From a virus, in IMG/VR virus record IMGVR_UViG_3300022204_000002, positions 1 through 38,674 of that record: DNA of 38,674 bases. One strand, given 5' to 3'. Every line of letters starts with the position of its first letter. The first letter of the stretch is position 1. Positions 12,815-20,660 of the stretch are shown piece by piece. The position numbers were made by a program, and so were the translations under genes. Under the pieces are notes generated by a model. It saw only the letters and a program-made list of their open reading frames with translations. It had not been told where the DNA came from and made no database searches.

Positions 12815-13350
12815 AGCTACAGCACCATTACGACCAAATGGCACCCCATGTGCAGGAACGCAAAACAGCAAAGCTACTATTAGCCGCAATTGCTGCAATT
12901 GCCAACCTAAATAGCAATATGATATGTGAGACCTGCGAACACTGGGAGGCTGGGGAAAAAGAAAATAAATGCGATGAAGATCTTATGTATTGCAAAGAGT
13001 TGCACTATAGCATTGCTGTTAATAAATACGTGCATACTACTGCTGATTTTGGATGCATAAAGCATTCTGCTGGCGAGACTGAACAAATTACGGCATTAGA
13101 GCAAATGCTAGAAGCAAGAATGACAACAGAGCTTGAATGGTGCGAACTATGGCCTTCTGCTGGGCCAGAAGGAAATAGCCTGGATGCAAATGTGAAACTG
13201 AGAGCAACTGTGCATGATTGCATCAACCTTGCTAGAGCTGTTGCGCGACACAATAGAAAGCCAACAATGGGCAATGATCGTGAATTTTTGCTAGATTTTA
13301 TAGCCGTACATGCTGCAAGAGCGTGTACTAGGGCGATGAAAGCCCAATGA
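12736..13350 (+). CDS. Hypothetical protein with attC-encoded N-terminus
   Basis: 204 residues. About 26 N-terminal residues (MTELNESNQPENEHHSSGSA) come from attC P10 and GTT of its right core is in frame. The body has a Cys-containing section (CETCEHWEAGEKENKCDED, then YCKELHY), possibly metal-binding, and a helical C half. Its TGA overlaps the next ATG. Family not recognised. Confidence 0.62.
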   Translation: MTELNESNQPENEHHSSGSALNCLVMQLQHHYDQMAPHVQERKTAKLLLAAIAAIANLNSNMICETCEHWEAGEKENKCDEDLMYCKELHYSIAVNKYVHTTADFGCIKHSAGETEQITALEQMLEARMTTELEWCELWPSAGPEGNSLDANVKLRATVHDCINLARAVARHNRKPTMGNDREFLLDFIAVHAARACTRAMKAQ

Positions 13351-13517
13351 AATGGCCCAGAGGAAAATACAACGGGCAGCGGATTGAAGGATTTAAGTTC
13401 AGTTTTGCCATGCATTTATTACGCTGGCACTGGAAACCGATATTTTGCCGCAATTTTGGAGAGCCTTATTTTATTTGGCTTGCTTTTACTCTACGGTTTT
13501 ACGCTGCATATGAATAG
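13347..13517 (+). CDS. Small basic aromatic protein
   Basis: 56 residues starting MKWPRGKYNGQRIEGFKF, rich in Trp and Phe (LLRWHWKPIFCRNFGEPYF). Proteins with this opening are frequent in phages and have no known function. ATGA overlap with the gene before. It shares the last cassette of array C; half site P11 follows three bases after its stop. Confidence 0.62.
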   Translation: MKWPRGKYNGQRIEGFKFSFAMHLLRWHWKPIFCRNFGEPYFIWLAFTLRFYAAYE

Positions 13518-13519
13518 CT

Positions 13520-13579
13520 GCATAACACTTAATATTCGGCGTAATTTACACGCGAACTAAAATAAACTTAGCGTTTATA
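13520..13579 (+). repeat. Half/degenerate attC site P11
   Basis: Left core GCATAAC exactly complements the GTTATGC at the start of this cassette. The right side is decayed, the best candidate being GTTTATA at 13573. Confidence 0.5.
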
Positions 13580-13610
13580 GTGAATTGCAGAGATTTAGAG
13601 GGAATCTAAA

Positions 13611-13817
13611 ATGTGCAGAGAAAAACCAGACACTATAGTGATAATAAAGCACCCAAAAACAAATGCGCCTGATATTCGCATAGCATTATATTCGAGGGGT
13701 AAGCAGATGGCCTGGAGATACAAGGATAAAATGCAGCCTGATACTTTAACGCCTACTGATCTGGGCAGAAGGCTTGGAACGTGGATAGGTTCGCATGATC
13801 CATTATGTGGTAAGTGA
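13611..13817 (+). CDS. Hypothetical protein
   Basis: 68 residues starting MCREKPDTIVIIKHPKTN. Short beta-rich N half, then DTLTPTDLGRRLGTWIG. It is the first gene after array C. The weak upstream AGAGGGAATCTAAA serves as ribosome binding site. No family recognised. Confidence 0.55.
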   Translation: MCREKPDTIVIIKHPKTNAPDIRIALYSRGKQMAWRYKDKMQPDTLTPTDLGRRLGTWIGSHDPLCGK

Positions 13818-13839
13818 TGTGCATTTAACGGGGGCTAAA

Positions 13840-13941
13840 GTGGATTTAATAGGCAAAGATGTAAAGCAGTTTGGGCGGTCGCGGTTTCAGAAGTGGCTGG
13901 ATAACATAATCCATATTTTAAATACGCCATTTAAGTTCTGA
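13840..13941 (+). CDS. 33-residue protein, GTG start
   Basis: Reads from VDLIGKDVKQFGRSRFQKWL and ends NTPFKF. GGGGG lies five bases before the GTG at 13840 (an earlier GTG at 13819 has no such site). One base separates its stop from the next ATG. Similar tiny proteins occur upstream of phage DNA-binding genes. Function unknown. Confidence 0.5.
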   Translation: MDLIGKDVKQFGRSRFQKWLDNIIHILNTPFKF

Positions 13942-13942
13942 T

Positions 13943-14263
13943 ATGGGCAGGTTATTCACCGGACCATCAAAAGATGAGTTGCTTTGTAAAATTAAAGAAC
14001 TTTCATCTAGGCAGGCTGTAGCCGATTATTATGGTGTTAATTTTTCGACGTTTTGGAGGTGGTGCAAGAAATACAGAATAAAGCGCGGGGTTTCTGGAGT
14101 AATGCATTGGGGGGCCGCTTTAACTAAAGACGATGTGATTTTATGTCGAGCGCTTATATCTGAAGGTGCAAGTCATTCAGCGGTAGCTAAAAAGCTTAAC
14201 GTCAACCCAGGAGTGATTGGAAGGCTTGCCAGATACGAAACATACATAAATATTATGGAGTAA
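13943..14263 (+). CDS. Helix-turn-helix DNA-binding protein
   Basis: 106 residues with two helix-turn-helix-like segments: SSRQAVADYYGVNFSTFWRW (about 20-39) and EGASHSAVAKKLNVNPGVIG (about 74-93). It is probably a regulator or a transposase-type DNA-binding fold. It is translationally coupled to the 33-aa gene. Target unknown. Confidence 0.62.
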   Translation: MGRLFTGPSKDELLCKIKELSSRQAVADYYGVNFSTFWRWCKKYRIKRGVSGVMHWGAALTKDDVILCRALISEGASHSAVAKKLNVNPGVIGRLARYETYINIME

Positions 14264-14267
14264 CAAA

Positions 14268-14672
14268 ATGAACCAGCCAGCCCAAAAGATAGTATGCCCA
14301 AAGTTTGAAAGCGAAGAGCTAAAGCAAAACATCATTGATGCTCTCATTGAGAACAAAACACGGTCACAAGCATCGATAGCGAGGGAGTTTGGCCAGGAAC
14401 AGCATAAGATATCAATGCTGGCTCGATGGCTAACACAAGATCAAGGCTATCATATTGTGAATATGGCAGGTAAGCGCCATAAAGGCACGGTTCCGTGTGT
14501 GATAGCCGGGAAGACAGAAGAAGAGGCCACGGCGGCCAGGGAGAAGGAGAAAGCCAACGAGTCAGACAATACGAAGGCGGCAAGGATGCGGCACAGAAAG
14601 CTTGTTAATCTTGAGTTTAGGCGTGAGCTTAAGGGTATTTTAACAGATCCGCTTGAGATGGGTTTATTATGA
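14268..14672 (+). CDS. Putative DNA-binding protein
   Basis: 134 residues. A helix-turn-helix-like N half (NKTRSQASIAREFGQEQHKI, about 29-48) is followed by a highly charged helical stretch (EEEATAAREKEKANESDNTK) and a basic segment. It starts four bases after the previous stop and its TGA overlaps the next ATG. Role unknown, perhaps early gene control. Confidence 0.58.
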   Translation: MNQPAQKIVCPKFESEELKQNIIDALIENKTRSQASIAREFGQEQHKISMLARWLTQDQGYHIVNMAGKRHKGTVPCVIAGKTEEEATAAREKEKANESDNTKAARMRHRKLVNLEFRRELKGILTDPLEMGLL

Positions 14673-14923
14673 AGTTTGAAAACATTAATGGCATGCAGGC
14701 AATCACCAAAAAAGGAAAAATAATAATGTGGGTGCTTACTACCTGCAATGACAAGTGGTGCTATGACATTGTTGGCGCAAAAACAGCCGTCAAGCCAGTA
14801 GACACCTATGGTCAGGCTGTTAATGATGCGCTTGATGATCTTATGCAAATACAGGCGCACACTGCGCAAGTGATAGGTGTTGCCATGTTTATGGCTACTT
14901 ACTTCATGGCAAGTATTATCTAA
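14669..14923 (+). CDS. Hypothetical protein with C-terminal membrane helix
   Basis: 84 residues. A small N-terminal domain is followed by a hydrophobic end (VIGVAMFMATYFMASII, about 68-84) that could anchor it in the inner membrane. ATGA overlap with the gene before. No family recognised. Confidence 0.55.
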   Translation: MKFENINGMQAITKKGKIIMWVLTTCNDKWCYDIVGAKTAVKPVDTYGQAVNDALDDLMQIQAHTAQVIGVAMFMATYFMASII

Positions 14924-14944
14924 CCAGCAAATAGGTGACCAGGC

Positions 14945-15178
14945 ATGAAATTGACAACAGCGGCAGCACTAAAGGCGATGCAGGTTAAAAATCCTGAAAT
15001 GACTCCTGTCGTTATCGCGTCACAATTCAGTGGTGAAAACAGCAAGGTGCTCAAGCATGATCCTATAAAAAAGGCATTTATCTTTGATACCATGCTAAAT
15101 GGCAGGCAGGCTCAGCGTATGCATTTCTACCTGGACCGGGCTATAACTGGATACAACCTTTTTGATTTGGAAGGGTAG
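14945..15178 (+). CDS. Hypothetical protein
   Basis: 77 residues starting MKLTTAAALKAMQVKNPEMT. A basic alpha/beta mini-domain. A weak upstream AGGTGACCAGGC may serve as ribosome binding site. No motif recognised. It lies in a run of short genes ahead of the recombination block. Confidence 0.52.
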   Translation: MKLTTAAALKAMQVKNPEMTPVVIASQFSGENSKVLKHDPIKKAFIFDTMLNGRQAQRMHFYLDRAITGYNLFDLEG

Positions 15179-15181
15179 TTG

Positions 15182-15326
15182 ATGAGACTGCAAAGAAAGG
15201 ATAGGTGAGTATATTGATAAACATGGATCTCAAACTTGCGAGTACCTAATCCATAACCAAAGAATGGAAAGCTATCACAGAGGTGCGTGGAATGCTTTAA
15301 ATGAGATTGACCGAGAATTATCTTAA
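15182..15326 (+). pseudogene. Frameshifted or start-less small gene
   Basis: An ATG at 15182 opens only eight codons (MRLQRKDR). The +1 frame from about 15186 reads a protein-like sequence, KERIGEYIDKHGSQTCEYLI then ESYHRGAWNALNEIDRELS, to the TAA at 15324. A one-base deletion early in the gene would join them. It is either a recent frameshift, a sequencing error or a start at a rare codon. Confidence 0.4.
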
Positions 15327-15354
15327 TAACCACCCCACACAAAGGAATTAGCAA

Positions 15355-15570
15355 ATGATAGACATCCAATCGATGCTAGATAGTCTAGAAAAAGAATGGG
15401 ACGCGGGCTGCCTATCTGATGGAATGTATGCAGAATACGCAACCATCATTGCAGAAAGAGTAGCGAAAGAGGCTGTCAAGCAACTTGTCGCGGAGTATCA
15501 GTGTGGAAAGATCTATGTTTCTGATATGCAGAAACGTCTTGAAGAGATACTTGATAAACCTGAGTTTTAA
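15355..15570 (+). CDS. Hypothetical acidic helical protein
   Basis: 71 residues, helical and acidic, MIDIQSMLDSLEKEWDAGCL to the end EEILDKPEF. Ribosome binding site AAGGAATTAGCAA. A 91-bp gap without a gene follows (15571-15661). Family not recognised. Confidence 0.52.
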   Translation: MIDIQSMLDSLEKEWDAGCLSDGMYAEYATIIAERVAKEAVKQLVAEYQCGKIYVSDMQKRLEEILDKPEF

Positions 15571-15661
15571 ACCAGATGAGCGGCGCATTTTCCCCGACGA
15601 ACGGTAGCCCCAAAAGGAACCAAGTGGTTTATATTTACTATTAACCACAGAGGAGAGAGAA

Positions 15662-15940
15662 ATGGAAACAGCAACAAAACCAATGGCACCCTGGACAACA
15701 GCATCAGAAAAAGATGTTATTACCTATCTGGCTAGTGATGACATGGATGGCAGTAGCGTATGGCCAAAGCGCAGCGCAAAGCCCACACTTGAGCAGCGCA
15801 AGGCCAAGCTAAGAGTATGGCTTGCAAGGTCTTACGAAAGGCGCTGGGATAAAGGCGTTAATCCAGATGAGTGCAGGAAATATGCATCATATCTGTACGA
15901 TGCACTGGAGCAAATGCAGGAGGAGGTGTCACATGATTAA
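15662..15940 (+). CDS. Hypothetical protein
   Basis: 92 residues with a basic middle (PTLEQRKAKLRVWLARSYER) that could bind nucleic acid. GAGGAGAGAGAA gives a strong ribosome binding site. Its end overlaps the next gene by eight bases. It opens the operon segment leading into RecT. Confidence 0.55.
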   Translation: METATKPMAPWTTASEKDVITYLASDDMDGSSVWPKRSAKPTLEQRKAKLRVWLARSYERRWDKGVNPDECRKYASYLYDALEQMQEEVSHD

Positions 15941-16289
15941 ACCAAGCCAAGACAATATAAACGAATGGAAAGATCTGATCCGTAAAGATTGGCATCTACT
16001 ATACCAGGGCATCGAGTGGCTTGCTGAACAGGAAAAGCTTTTTGGCACATCGGAAGAGCAGTCCATAGACAAGCTTATGCTAAAAACCCTGTGCATGGCA
16101 TCAACTAACGATTATCTCCCAACCTCGGACGAGAGAGAGGTGCTTAACGATCAGTTTGATCTAGTTGTTGATGCCTATGCAGAACACAGGGCAAAGCAAG
16201 CCATCAATGACGAAATCGAAGCTTCTTGCGAAAGGACAGCTGAGGCTATCTATGCGCGTGAATCACAGGGTATTGATGAGGGCAGATAG
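15933..16289 (+). CDS. Hypothetical helical protein
   Basis: 118 residues, mostly helical and acidic. The ATG at 15933 is chosen because GGAGGAGGTG precedes it; the longer frame from 15822 has no such support. Its stop TAG is directly followed by the next ATG. No recognised family. Confidence 0.55.
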   Translation: MIKPSQDNINEWKDLIRKDWHLLYQGIEWLAEQEKLFGTSEEQSIDKLMLKTLCMASTNDYLPTSDEREVLNDQFDLVVDAYAEHRAKQAINDEIEASCERTAEAIYARESQGIDEGR

Positions 16290-16463
16290 ATGACGGAATT
16301 TAACGGCAAAGCCTACATGGACGCCCTATGGGACAAGTCAATTGATGATTCCCTTGAAGGAAGAAAAGACGCCTCAAAGGGCAAGCCAAAGCAGGCTGGT
16401 AGATCTGAGTGGTATAACTCCGGGTATGATGATGAAAAGAAGTTTAAGGAGAGCAAGCAATGA
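16290..16463 (+). CDS. 57-residue protein upstream of recT
   Basis: Starts MTEFNGKAYMDALWDKSIDD, hydrophilic, ending KKFKESKQ. It begins immediately after the previous stop, and its TGA overlaps the recT ATG (ATGA). The tight coupling on both sides supports translation. Function unknown, possibly linked to recombination. Confidence 0.6.
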   Translation: MTEFNGKAYMDALWDKSIDDSLEGRKDASKGKPKQAGRSEWYNSGYDDEKKFKESKQ

Positions 16464-17377
16464 CAAGCGCAATTAAAGACAACTTTCAGAAATGTGTAGA
16501 CGTAGCTGCTGAGGCTCTTCATGGCAAAGGCTTCAAGCATTTAGACGCTGAAACGCAAGTTGCTAATATTTTCGCTTATTCAGCATCCGATAAGAAGTTT
16601 AAAGAAGTCTGCGAATCAACTGATGGAAGAGTTCAGGCAGAGCTTAGATCGCAAATAAAATACGTGTGTGAACTTGGGCTTGACACGGCGAAGGGGAGGA
16701 AGCTGGTATATGTTAGAACTAGAGGTTTAAATATTGGCACACCGAAAAATAAGCAGTGGCTAACAATGCCAGATATAGGTGAGTCTTACCATGCCTTAAT
16801 ACATATACTTGTCCGCTCAGAAGCGCTGAAAACCATACAGGTTCTACACACATACCAAAACTATGGTATCGACTATACCGGCGAGACGAACGTTGTGCCT
16901 ATTGTTAAGTCATGGGCTACGCCACCAAGCGAACGAGGGGCATACACTGGATTATTTGTGGTGCTTACACTTCCTGGCGCAGAAGTCATCACCAGCTATC
17001 ACCACGCAAAGGATATATTCGATACTCACAAGGCTTTTTCAAAGTCTCAGGATACCTGGATAAAACATGAGCAGGCAATGTGTGCAAAATCAGCAATTCT
17101 AGACGCTGTGAGATACATACCAGTATTTGATTCTGTAGTTGCTAGCGTAGTAGAGCACTATGACAGCACCATGGATTATGAAACAGCTGCCAGCGAGAAG
17201 ATATCTGAGGAGCAGGCGCTTAATATAAAGTCTGTACTTGAAGAGCGCGAAATGAATGAAGGTCGTTTGCTGAAATGGTACAACACGAAGATTAAAGGGA
17301 ATATAGCAACAGTGCAAGATATTCGTACAGATCAGTACTGCGCGGTTATTGAACAAATTGAAGGAGCTTCAAAATGA
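16460..17377 (+). CDS. recT: RecT-family single-strand annealing protein
   Basis: 305 residues. The core has the RecT-like features of many phage annealases: MPDIGESYHALIHILVRS, SWATPPSERGAYTGLFVVLT and the conserved region WIKHEQAMCAKSAILDAVRY (about 198-217). It would anneal complementary strands during phage recombination and replication, working with the exonuclease whose ATG overlaps its stop (ATGA). It could also help exchange cassettes through their related attC sequences. Confidence 0.82.
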   Translation: MTSAIKDNFQKCVDVAAEALHGKGFKHLDAETQVANIFAYSASDKKFKEVCESTDGRVQAELRSQIKYVCELGLDTAKGRKLVYVRTRGLNIGTPKNKQWLTMPDIGESYHALIHILVRSEALKTIQVLHTYQNYGIDYTGETNVVPIVKSWATPPSERGAYTGLFVVLTLPGAEVITSYHHAKDIFDTHKAFSKSQDTWIKHEQAMCAKSAILDAVRYIPVFDSVVASVVEHYDSTMDYETAASEKISEEQALNIKSVLEEREMNEGRLLKWYNTKIKGNIATVQDIRTDQYCAVIEQIEGASK

Positions 17378-17991
17378 ACACGGAAGAACTGGAGCAAGGA
17401 TCTGATGAGTGGCACAAAGCAAGGCTTGGAAAGCCTACCGCATCAGCAGCGAGCAAGCTGATAACTTCTACAGGCGCGAGATCTAAACAGCTTGAAGCAT
17501 ACGCCTACAAGCTTGCTGGTGAACGTTATTCTGGCCGATCCCTGGATGAGTGGGAAGGAAACAAGTATACCGATAGAGGAACTGAGCTTGAGCCAGAGGC
17601 AAGGGCGGCGTACGAGATTAAATATAATGTTGATGTTATTGAAAAAGGATTTATGACAGATAAAAGCGACTCTTATGGAATGTCACCTGATGGCCTAATA
17701 GGAGAAGATGGCCTGCTCGAAATAAAATGCTTGCCAGTTGGTCATATTCCAGCGATTTTGTATTACAACAAGCACAAAAAGCCACCATCTGACAGAATAG
17801 CGCAAGTTCAGTTTCAGCTATTAGTGTCGGGGCGTAAGTGGTGCGATCTTTGGTTTTATCAACCAGGGCTGCCATCACTTAGGATAAGGGTTGATTCGCA
17901 CAAGGCATATCAAAGTGATCTAGAGCTTTATATATCGGAAGCAATAAGGATTCGTGACGAAACGATATTAGTTCTAAATGAGTTTAAATAA
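17374..17991 (+). CDS. YqaJ/lambda-type exonuclease
   Basis: 205 residues. The opening QGSDEWHKARLGKPTAS is the family signature. The nuclease D-x10-E-x-K is D106 in SPDGLIGEDG, then E117 and K119 in LLEIKC. It would resect double-strand ends to give single strands for the RecT partner. The gene pair recT-exo is standard for Red/RecET-like systems. Confidence 0.85.
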   Translation: MNTEELEQGSDEWHKARLGKPTASAASKLITSTGARSKQLEAYAYKLAGERYSGRSLDEWEGNKYTDRGTELEPEARAAYEIKYNVDVIEKGFMTDKSDSYGMSPDGLIGEDGLLEIKCLPVGHIPAILYYNKHKKPPSDRIAQVQFQLLVSGRKWCDLWFYQPGLPSLRIRVDSHKAYQSDLELYISEAIRIRDETILVLNEFK

Positions 17992-18265
17992 AATCATGGC
18001 CAATCATCTTGAGTCTAAAAAGTACCTAGCATGGGTCAGAACGCAGGCATGCTTGCACTGTGGTAATACAGAAACCGCGCCACATCATGTAATAGGTATT
18101 AAAGATGGAAAGATGGGCGGGAAGGCTGCTGATATCCATGCTGTACCTCTCTGTGTGCGGTGTCACAATGAATTTCACGGTGACCCCATAGGCTGGCCGC
18201 AATTGCTATGGATCTGTAAGACTCAAGAGCAGGCCATTAGAGATGGGGTTTTGGTGGTCAAATGA
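17978..18265 (+). CDS. DUF968-like HNH zinc nuclease
   Basis: 95 residues (89 if it starts at the second ATG). Motifs are CLHCG (about 31-35), APHHVIG (42-48) and PLCVRCHNEFHGDP (77-90), an HNH/treble-clef pattern typical of DUF968-type phage recombination proteins. It overlaps the exonuclease gene by 14 bp and the next gene by four. Probably a structure-specific endonuclease. Confidence 0.75.
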   Translation: MSLNKIMANHLESKKYLAWVRTQACLHCGNTETAPHHVIGIKDGKMGGKAADIHAVPLCVRCHNEFHGDPIGWPQLLWICKTQEQAIRDGVLVVK

Positions 18266-18672
18266 CTGAGTTCACAGCCGTAAAACTTGCTGATGGATCA
18301 TATGTGGCATCAATGCCTGATGAATCTGCCTTAGTGCCTGTAGGCACAGAGGTAATGCTTGAATATTCATTAAAGAGAAACCCAGCAAACCATAGGCGGT
18401 TTTTTTCTTTCATTAAAATGACATTCGACATGCAGGAATTTTTCGACGATATGGATATTTATAGGCGCTGGCTAACAATGAAAGCAGGTTACTATCAAAC
18501 GGTAGTTACACCGAAAGGAGAGACAATATTTCTACCCGATTCTATAGCGTTCCATAAAATGCCAGAGGAGGAATTTAAAAAGCTGTTCTCTAAATGTATT
18601 GATGTATTTCTTAGAGAGCTGGGAAGCGGGCAAACAGAGCATAACTTAATGCAAATAGTTGGATATTCATAA
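18262..18672 (+). CDS. DUF1367-like phage protein
   Basis: 136 residues. [20 protein letters not shown] (about 37-56) and a [12 protein letters not shown]-like stretch resemble DUF1367, found in phage recombination operons next to DUF968/Nin-type genes. Function unknown. ATGA overlap with the HNH gene. Confidence 0.72.
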   Translation: MTEFTAVKLADGSYVASMPDESALVPVGTEVMLEYSLKRNPANHRRFFSFIKMTFDMQEFFDDMDIYRRWLTMKAGYYQTVVTPKGETIFLPDSIAFHKMPEEEFKKLFSKCIDVFLRELGSGQTEHNLMQIVGYS

Positions 18673-18683
18673 GGAGAGTTACA

Positions 18684-18860
18684 TTGTTGATACTTACAAG
18701 AAGATGCGGAGAGAGCATTATTATTGGCGATAACGTCACCATTACAGTATTGGGCGTTAAAGGCAACCAAGTGCGGATAGGAGTTAATGCCCCTAAAGTT
18801 GTGGCAGTGCATCGCGAGGAGATCTACAACAGGATTAAGCGTGAACAGGAACAAGAATAA
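18684..18860 (+). CDS. csrA: CsrA-type RNA-binding translational regulator
   Basis: 58 residues from a TTG at 18684 (AAGGAGAG lies eight bases upstream). It reads [16 protein letters not shown], then [17 protein letters not shown] and [12 protein letters not shown], almost the gammaproteobacterial CsrA pattern. RNA-contact residues L4 and R44 are kept. CsrA dimers bind GGA hairpins in mRNA leaders, so it could reset host metabolism, motility or biofilm programmes or act on phage mRNAs. It follows the recombination block and its stop is in the left core of attC P12. Confidence 0.93.
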   Translation: MLILTRRCGESIIIGDNVTITVLGVKGNQVRIGVNAPKVVAVHREEIYNRIKREQEQE

Positions 18861-18939
18861 CGCTTAATTGATTTGTGCTAGCTCGATAGTAGAACAAAGC
18901 GCAAAGATCCAAAGAATCAAATTTAATGCTTTGTTATTT
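18855..18939 (+). repeat. attC-like site P12 (first site of array D)
   Basis: Left core GAATAAC (contains the csrA stop), right core GTTATTT. Inner arms TTAATTGATTTG and CAAATTTAATG, less regular than the others. Confidence 0.8.
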
Positions 18940-18967
18940 TGCGAGAAACGATAAAGAGGACTGGAAA

Positions 18968-19393
18968 ATGGTATTTACTATCCACGAAATAAAGCAATAC
19001 TTGGAAAGCTGCACAGGCATAGCAGAAGCCGTTAGCGGACTGAGCGAGCAAGGAATAGTTGATTGCATTCCTGTTGATGATTTCGCCAGCCTAAACTTTG
19101 TAAAAAATGAGGCTAACCTAGAAAGATATGAAGCCTCTATTGGCATGCAAAAGCTTAAAGAAGAGCAGAGAACGCTACACAGAAACACTGAAGGCAAGCA
19201 AGGGCGGTATTGGATGGCGCTTTCCCCTAAGTGGAATGAGGGCCAAAAACCAGAAAGCGAGTACAAGATTGCTTATTGGGTGAATTATGGCGACAACCAG
19301 ACATATGGTTGGTTTTCGGTTGAGGATATTAAACGCTGGTTTGCTAACCCAGAACTGAAACTGCACGAACTTGGTGGAACAAAGGAAAGATGA
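18968..19393 (+). CDS. Hypothetical protein (cassette gene)
   Basis: 141 residues. MVFTIHEIKQYLESCTGIAE opens a helical N half. The C half (YKIAYWVNYGDNQTYGWFSV, DIKRWFANPE) looks like a small beta-domain. GAGGACTGGAAA precedes the ATG at 18968; the frame runs up to 18926 but that start is in P12. Cassette ends exact. No family recognised. Confidence 0.6.
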   Translation: MVFTIHEIKQYLESCTGIAEAVSGLSEQGIVDCIPVDDFASLNFVKNEANLERYEASIGMQKLKEEQRTLHRNTEGKQGRYWMALSPKWNEGQKPESEYKIAYWVNYGDNQTYGWFSVEDIKRWFANPELKLHELGGTKER

Positions 19394-19399
19394 CCAGCA

Positions 19400-19481
19400 A
19401 AATAACGATTAATGTTAACTGGCAGCGCGCCTTTTGCGCTGCCCAAGCGAGGAGCGAGCGATGTTGAACGATTTGTTATAC
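19400..19481 (+). repeat. attC-like site P13 with internal start codon
   Basis: Left core AAATAAC, right core GTTATAC. An inner hairpin GCAGCGCGCC...GCGCTGC and outer arms ATGTTAAC/GATGTTGAAC are present. The ATG at 19461 is inside the site. Confidence 0.78.
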
Positions 19482-19679
19482 GCGGGATTGTATCTGTTAG
19501 TTGGCTACTGGCTTGGTGCTTACTGGCCTAGACATTGGCATTGGATTAAAAGCGCTTGGCTAAAATACAAGATGGGCATTTGCTTCCATTACGAAGGAAA
19601 GGGATATCGCGAAACAATAAACGGCACAAACAGTGAATTTTGTAGGAAATGTGGGCACCCTGCTGGCTACCATTGGTAG
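19461..19679 (+). CDS. Membrane-anchored zinc-ribbon protein (cassette gene)
   Basis: 72 residues. One N-terminal hydrophobic segment (LLYAGLYLLVGYWLGAYW, about 4-21), then a basic region and a Cys/His cluster (CFHYEGKGY, FCRKCGHPAGYHW) likely to bind zinc. The ATG lies within attC P13 after GAGGAGCGAGCG, and the right core is read through. Cassette ends exact (GTTATAC/GTATAAC). Confidence 0.6.
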   Translation: MLNDLLYAGLYLLVGYWLGAYWPRHWHWIKSAWLKYKMGICFHYEGKGYRETINGTNSEFCRKCGHPAGYHW

Positions 19680-19680
19680 C

Positions 19681-19798
19681 GTATAACACTTAGCTCACTG
19701 CGCGAAGCAAAGAGGACTTGAAATGGAAACCGTAAACACCGAGAAAGAAAACAGCACAAACGCCGACGCTGAGCGTCTTGTGGAGCGTTTTGTTATAA
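19681..19798 (+). repeat. attC-like site P14 with internal ORF
   Basis: Left core GTATAAC, right core GTTATAA. Inner arms AGCTCACTGCGC and GCGTCTTGTGGAGCG, extra bases in the right arm. It contains an ATG (19723) with a ribosome binding site. Confidence 0.82.
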
Positions 19799-19818
19799 CA
19801 GCCGGGGAAAGACTATGA
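19723..19818 (+). CDS. 31-residue leader peptide in attC P14
   Basis: Reads METVNTEKENSTNADAERLV and ends TAGERL. AGAGGACTTGAA precedes the ATG. Its TGA overlaps the ATG of the methyltransferase gene, so translation of the site-coded peptide probably delivers ribosomes to the cassette gene. GTT of the right core is an in-frame codon, as in P9, P10 and P18. Confidence 0.5.
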   Translation: METVNTEKENSTNADAERLVERFVITAGERL

Positions 19819-20567
19819 AACACCTCGATTTGTTTACAGGCATAGGCGGCTTCACAGTTGCAGCGGAATGGGCAGGGATTGAAACAGTTGCTCATTGCGA
19901 GGTTGATCCAGAGTGCATAAGCGTAATTAAAAAGCACTGGCCCAGTGCCAGGCTACATACTGATATTAGAGAGCTTGACGGAAATGACTATAAACACATC
20001 GACATCATTACGGGGGGCTACCCATGCCAGCCTTTTAGCGTTGCCGGAAGTCAAAAAGCGCAAAAAGATGACCGCTACATCTGGCCGGAAATGTTGCGAG
20101 TTATTGCACAAGCAAAACCAGCTTGGGCAGTTTGTGAAAATGTTTATGGCCACATCAGATTGGGACTGGACAGTGTGTTGCATGACCTGGAAAGCATCGG
20201 CTACGCCTGCCAATCGTTTGTTATTCCAGCTCTTGCCACGGGTGCAAACCATAACAGGGAAAGAGTTTTTATTATCGCCAACTCCGCAAGCAATGGATGC
20301 GATGGTGGCAAGACCTCCAGAAGCAATGGAAAAGCACATGATGGGCCCAAGGAAAGGCCGCACCAAAATAGGAACAATGAAAGACGTGGCAGTGTACGGT
20401 TTGGAGTGGACTGGAAAGGCAACACGGCAGGGCGAAGGGGAACTCAACCCCCGCCGATTAGAGTGGATGATGAACTACCAAGACGGGCACACAGAATTAG
20501 AATGTTAGGCAGTGCCATAGATCCGTGGATTGCTTACCAGATATTCAGATGTATCCGTGCGGTATAA
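19815..20567 (+). CDS. C5-cytosine DNA methyltransferase (cassette gene)
   Basis: 250 residues. Motif I DLFTGIGGF (5-13), motif IV PCQPFS with catalytic C71, ENV (108-110), motif VIII NRERVF (146-151) and a C-terminal RIRMLGSAIDP (GNAVVP-type motif IX/X). It would methylate cytosine in phage DNA to evade restriction. The target-recognition part is short and an overlapping frame is open (see findings). It is bounded by P14 and P15. Confidence 0.88.
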   Translation: MKHLDLFTGIGGFTVAAEWAGIETVAHCEVDPECISVIKKHWPSARLHTDIRELDGNDYKHIDIITGGYPCQPFSVAGSQKAQKDDRYIWPEMLRVIAQAKPAWAVCENVYGHIRLGLDSVLHDLESIGYACQSFVIPALATGANHNRERVFIIANSASNGCDGGKTSRSNGKAHDGPKERPHQNRNNERRGSVRFGVDWKGNTAGRRGTQPPPIRVDDELPRRAHRIRMLGSAIDPWIAYQIFRCIRAV

Positions 20568-20649
20568 CGTTGTAAATAACAGGTGCCTAGCAACTAAGCT
20601 TAAACATAGCGCGTGACTACCGGCATCCGGTTGATTTGCTTTGTTAGCG
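20562..20649 (+). repeat. attC-like site P15
   Basis: Left core GTATAAC (methyltransferase stop), right core GTTAGCG. Inner arms AAATAACAGGTGCC and GGCATCCGGTTGATTT with the extra base. Confidence 0.87.
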
Positions 20650-20660
20650 AAGAGGTAATT

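Larger units (their letters stand above)
9077..13579 (+). mobile_element. Cassette array C (ten cassettes, plus strand)
   Basis: Ten cassettes from attC P1 to half site P11. Within each cassette the opening core and closing core are complementary: exact for nine (for example GTTATTT/AAATAAC, GTTAGCC/GGCTAAC, GTTAGCA/TGCTAAC) and one mismatch for the DUF3850 cassette. All genes are on the plus strand, with attC at their 3' ends. Confidence 0.9.
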
